DNA of 64,000 bases from JAFDXJ01 sp038257845 (GTDB taxonomy: Bacteria > Bacteroidota > Bacteroidia > Chitinophagales > Chitinophagaceae). Positions within the stretch are counted from its first letter, which is position 1. Every line of letters begins with the position of its first letter. The DNA is taken from the NCBI GenBank assembly GCA_038257845.1, contig JBBSQL010000002.1:172090-236089 (forward strand). Direction: 5' to 3'. Made by a program: the position numbers and the translations under genes. Under the pieces are notes generated by a model. That model searched no databases and was not told where the DNA came from. It saw only the letters and a program-made list of their open reading frames with translations. Below are positions 60,717 to 64,000 of the stretch, in pieces.

Positions 60717-63329
60717 TTAAAAAAGTTTGAGGCTTTCTTCAATGGCTTGAATACGCGCTTCTGCATCATCGCGCTTTTTTTGTTCCAGCGCAATCACTTC
60801 TTCTTTGGCGTTTTGAATGAACTTCTCGTTGGATAATTTTTTTAAAACAGCAGCTAAAAAGTTTTTTTGATGTACCAGGTCTTTTTCCAGGTCTTCTTTT
60901 TGTGATTCGTTTTGTATGGCGTGTTCTGTTTCGATAAAGAACCGATCGTTTTCTATGGCCATGACCAGTGCATCTTTTACCGGTATGTGCACAAATGAAA
61001 TTTCTGAAGCAAATAATTGTTTTTGTAAAAGATGAATGATTGGCGCATATTGTTTTTCATTTTCTGAGAGTATAGAAACACCTACATATTCCTTTGGTTT
61101 CAGGTTTTGTTTATTACGTAAATCACGCAATGCGGAAACAACTTTTTTTACCAGGATACCATTTTGTAATACACCATTATCTGCGTTTTCAACTTTTGTA
61201 AATTGTTTAATGCATAAATCATCATTAATATTCCTCTCTTTTAATAAATGATAAATTTCTTCCGTAATAAATGGCATAAAGGGATGCAGCATTTGTAATA
61301 ATTCATCTAAAAATGCAATTGATTTTTCTACGATGTTCTTTTCAATAACCTTTCCCTGCGCGGGTTTTACCCATTCGATATACCAACTGCAGAAGTCATC
61401 CCAAATAAGTGAATAGATGGTTTTCAAAGCCTCACTGATCTGGAATTGTTCCATCTGTTCAGCAACAATTTTTTTACATTCCTGCAAGCGGTTTTCAAAC
61501 CATTTGATTGCAAAACTTTCTGAAGCATTATTTTCATCGGGAGCATTTTGTGCTTCCCATATCTTCAATAATTTTACAACATTCCAAATTTTATTATTGA
61601 AATTTCTTCCCTGCTCCAAACTACTTTCATCAAATAATAAATCATTCCCTGCGGGTGAAGAAACGATGATTCCAAAGCGCACTGCATCTGCACCATAACT
61701 ATCAATTAACCCAAGAAGATCAGGAGAATTGCCCAGGCTCTTACTCATTTTTTTACCGGCTTTATCACGCACAATGCCCGTGAAATAAACATCTTTAAAA
61801 GGTTTTGTATTCTCAAATTCATAGCCCGCCATGATCATACGTGCCACCCAGAAAAAAATAATTTCAGGTGCTGTAACCAATGTATTTGTAGGATAATAAT
61901 ATTTAAAATCCTTATTGCCCGGATCAGAAATTCCTTTAAAAACTTCCATAGGCCAGAGCCAGGAAGAGAACCAGGTATCAAGCACATCTTCATCCTGGAA
62001 TAATTTTTTATTTATTAATTCGGGATGTTGCTGGTAAAGCGATCTTTCATTTTCAGCCACAAAAATATTTCCTTCTTCATCATACCAGGCTGGAATGCGA
62101 TGGCCCCACCACAATTGCCTGCTGATGCACCAGTCCTTAATATTTTCCATCCAGTGCCTGTAGAGGTTTTTATATTTTGATGGATAAAAATTAATTTCAC
62201 TATTCATCACCGGTTTTAAAGCCGGGCCAGCCAGGTCTTTCATGCTCACCCACCATTGCATACTCAGGCGTGGTTCTACTATGACATCCGTTCTTTCAGA
62301 AAAACCAATTTGCGTATTATAGTTTTCTGTTTTAATTAAATAATTTTCTTTCTCTAATAATGCAACAATTTTCTTTCGTGCTTCAAAACGTTCTTCGCAA
62401 ATGAAAATTTCTGCAGCTTTACTGAGTGTACCGTCTTCATTTAATATTTCAACTATTTCTAAAGAATGTTTTAAACCAATTTGATAATCGTTGATATCAT
62501 GCGCCGGCGTGATTTTTAAAGCGCCCGTACCAAAATCCATTTCTACATATTCATCTGTTATAATTGGTATTCGGCGATTGATTAATGGAACAAAAACAAA
62601 CTTGCCATGCAAATGTGTAAAACGTTTATCTTTTGGATTTACGCAAATGGCTGTATCACCGGGAATTGTTTCGGGACGAACAGTTGCGATTTGAATAAAT
62701 TCATTATCTGTACCTTCTACTTTATACTGAACATAATACAAGGTTGACTGCACTTCTTTATAAATAACTTCTTCATCACTTAATGCGGTTTTTGCTTTTA
62801 CATCCCAGTGGATCATTCGTTTTCCGCGATAGATCAACCCTTTTTTATACAATTCAACAAAGGTTTTAATAACTGCCTCAGAATAATTTTTATCAAGTGT
62901 AAATGTGGTTCTATCCCAATCCGCGCTGCAACCCAATTTTTTTAATTGTTCTAAAATAATACCACCATATTTTTCTTTCCATTCCCAGGCATATTCTAAA
63001 AATGATTCCCTGCTGATAGAAGATTTTTTGATACCTTTTTCCCGAAGCATGCCGACAACTTTTGCTTCAGTTGCAATTGAAGCATGATCCATTCCCGGAA
63101 CCCAGCATGCATTTTTCCCATTCATTCTTGCATCGCGAATAAGAATATCCTGGATAGTTCCATTGAGGCAATGACCCATGTGCAGGAAGCCTGTAACATT
63201 GGGTGGCGGCATCGTAATTGTGTAAGCTTCCCGGTCATCAGGTGTACTTTTAAAATATCCTTGTTCCATCCAATGTTTATACCATTTGGATTCTATAGTT
63301 CCGGGCTCATAATTTTTGGTCATCTCCAT
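60717..63329 (-). CDS. valS: Valyl-tRNA synthetase
   Basis: An 870-residue class I aminoacyl-tRNA synthetase charging tRNA-Val. The HIGH motif is FLHMGHCLN (near residue 45), the KMSKS motif is GKKMSKSLGN, and a coiled coil occupies the last about 60 residues. The first ATG in the frame is at 63350, but a -7 promoter element overlaps it, so the transcript starts after it and ATG 63329 (MEMTKNYEPG) is preferred, consistent with the usual family start. The editing domain (about 190-330) is present. Confidence 0.94.
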   Translation of the reverse strand: MEMTKNYEPGTIESKWYKHWMEQGYFKSTPDDREAYTITMPPPNVTGFLHMGHCLNGTIQDILIRDARMNGKNACWVPGMDHASIATEAKVVGMLREKGIKKSSISRESFLEYAWEWKEKYGGIILEQLKKLGCSADWDRTTFTLDKNYSEAVIKTFVELYKKGLIYRGKRMIHWDVKAKTALSDEEVIYKEVQSTLYYVQYKVEGTDNEFIQIATVRPETIPGDTAICVNPKDKRFTHLHGKFVFVPLINRRIPIITDEYVEMDFGTGALKITPAHDINDYQIGLKHSLEIVEILNEDGTLSKAAEIFICEERFEARKKIVALLEKENYLIKTENYNTQIGFSERTDVIVEPRLSMQWWVSMKDLAGPALKPVMNSEINFYPSKYKNLYRHWMENIKDWCISRQLWWGHRIPAWYDEEGNIFVAENERSLYQQHPELINKKLFQDEDVLDTWFSSWLWPMEVFKGISDPGNKDFKYYYPTNTLVTAPEIIFFWVARMIMAGYEFENTKPFKDVYFTGIVRDKAGKKMSKSLGNSPDLLGLIDSYGADAVRFGIIVSSPAGNDLLFDESSLEQGRNFNNKIWNVVKLLKIWEAQNAPDENNASESFAIKWFENRLQECKKIVAEQMEQFQISEALKTIYSLIWDDFCSWYIEWVKPAQGKVIEKNIVEKSIAFLDELLQMLHPFMPFITEEIYHLLKERNINDDLCIKQFTKVENADNGVLQNGILVKKVVSALRDLRNKQNLKPKEYVGVSILSENEKQYAPIIHLLQKQLFASEISFVHIPVKDALVMAIENDRFFIETEHAIQNESQKEDLEKDLVHQKNFLAAVLKKLSNEKFIQNAKEEVIALEQKKRDDAEARIQAIEESLKLF

Positions 63330-63347
63330 AGTATCAAAAAATGGGAG

Positions 63348-63378
63348 CAAAGGTAAGCAGTAATTTTGCAGGAAGCAA
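63348..63378 (-). promoter_or_regulatory. Promoter for valS
   Basis: On the minus strand TTG (63378-63376), a 20-nt spacer and an exact -7 element TACCTTTG (63355-63348). The predicted transcription start is about 63341, inside the first ATG-containing segment, and this decides against the start at 63350. Confidence 0.6.
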
Positions 63379-63465
63379 CGATGAGTGCATGGTTTTCTAT
63401 GAATGCAGAAAATTTTGATTGACTAAATAAAAAGTGAATAAAATATTTTTAAAAATATTCAACGA

Positions 63466-64000
63466 TTATATTTTTATACCAACCGTTAATAAAACATTTC
63501 CTTTATTATTTTTTAAATCTGCGTAAGTATTTGGCGCATCAGAGAGGCGATACGGAAAATTTACGTCTTTATTAAAAGATGCTGCGTAAGTTAAGTCTAT
63601 AAAAAATCCATGATAGCGGTAGCCAATGCCTCCGGAAGCCTGGGTACGACTGGCTTTTAGCGTTTTGTCAGAATAAGGGCTGCCATAATATGCGCCACCC
63701 AAACGAATCATCCATGGGTCAAATTTCAATTCGCCGCCTACGCGGAAATTAATAGCACCCTGGTAATAATCTTTCATCACTGAATTTACCTGGTCATAAT
63801 AGGTTTTTTGACTGGCATCTCCATTCGATGAAGTATAAAACCTGGAACTTTTATAATTTACATATTCCACATCGGCAGTAATAAAACCGCGCTGCAATTT
63901 GGTATCACTGTTATCACTGATCACAAATGCGCCACTGGCAATGGCACGCCAGGGTGTTTGTAAAACATAATTCACCTCGCCCGGGTTTCCATTATTCAAA
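63466..64000 (-). CDS. OmpP1/FadL-like outer-membrane protein, 5' partial
   Basis: C-terminal part (about 178 residues) of an outer-membrane transport barrel. QRGFITADVEYVNYKSSRF and RVGGELKFDPWMIRLGGAYYGSPY are typical barrel strands of the OmpP1/FadL family in Bacteroidota, which move hydrophobic compounds across the outer membrane. The frame is open to the right edge and the TTG at 63999 is an internal leucine, so the start lies outside the window. The final strand ends in TVGIKI. Confidence 0.8.
   Translation of the reverse strand, partial: LNNGNPGEVNYVLQTPWRAIASGAFVISDNSDTKLQRGFITADVEYVNYKSSRFYTSSNGDASQKTYYDQVNSVMKDYYQGAINFRVGGELKFDPWMIRLGGAYYGSPYSDKTLKASRTQASGGIGYRYHGFFIDLTYAASFNKDVNFPYRLSDAPNTYADLKNNKGNVLLTVGIKI

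Noticed and set aside
1..64000. CRISPR arrays, insertion sequences, prophage and rRNA genes
   Set aside because: No regularly spaced repeats, transposase, integrase, phage structural gene or rRNA sequence was recognised in the window.

Overview
This window is a chromosomal segment of a member of the Bacteroidota, most likely close to the Chitinophagaceae. The evidence is AT-rich DNA, promoters of the TTTG / TAnnTTTG type, a secreted protein with a type IX secretion sorting domain, TonB-dependent receptors with carboxypeptidase-regulatory-like domains, a DUF4270 lipoprotein, a DUF6089-like barrel, a HYC_CC_PP-type protein and LytS/LytTR signalling. I see no insertion sequences, phage genes, rRNA or CRISPR arrays. 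Most of the window looks like ordinary core chromosome with one accessory-looking block. The first and last genes are cut by the window edges.

Layout. 1-4 kb: an A-type Fe-S carrier (partial), an FMN reductase, and a heavy-metal pair made of a small Cys/His-rich HYC_CC_PP protein and a TonB receptor with an N-terminal HMA domain. 4-8 kb: ferritin, an APS/PAPS reductase, a sugar-nucleotide-type epimerase, a cold-shock-domain protein with its own promoter and terminator, and an outer-membrane barrel. 8-11 kb: a UbiD-family decarboxylase and a TraB/GumN lipoprotein. 10.9-22.3 kb: the most interesting block. It holds an ABC exporter, GT4 and GT9 glycosyltransferases, an amidohydrolase, three class I methyltransferases, two B12-binding-type radical SAM proteins and a nucleotidyltransferase, arranged as two facing pairs of operons around a divergent promoter region at 16.7 kb. 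It looks like a pathway that makes, methylates and exports a surface glycan, lipid or small molecule; I do not recognise it as a described system.

22.4-25.4 kb: a LiaF-like membrane protein, a DUF4288 protein and a LytS/LytTR two-component pair, preceded by a dyad lying over the predicted promoter, which suggests an autoregulated envelope-stress operon. 25.4-33 kb: DapD, a glycosyltransferase, a YrdC-type tRNA-modification enzyme, a decayed AAA+ ATPase resembling those of contractile injection systems, a 54-residue membrane protein, a Tat-type flavin amine oxidase, a BrkB/YihY protein and MltG. 33-38 kb: the minus-strand run panC, miaB, a sigma-54 activator, an LptE-like lipoprotein, a conserved unknown and secG. 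38-44 kb: a stand-alone glycogen-synthase-like domain, a DUF4270 lipoprotein, MetK and two glycosyltransferases.

44-64 kb: a type IX cargo protein, two Fe-S oxidoreductase subunits with a LysE-type transporter gene between them, a PyrR-like phosphoribosyltransferase, a phosphohexomutase, a protein-isoaspartate methyltransferase, a large outer-membrane receptor, tRNA-His, a tail-specific protease, a SIMPL protein, an FkbM methyltransferase, a PAP2 phosphatase, valyl-tRNA synthetase and the end of a FadL-like porin. Several convergent gene ends carry clear intrinsic terminators.
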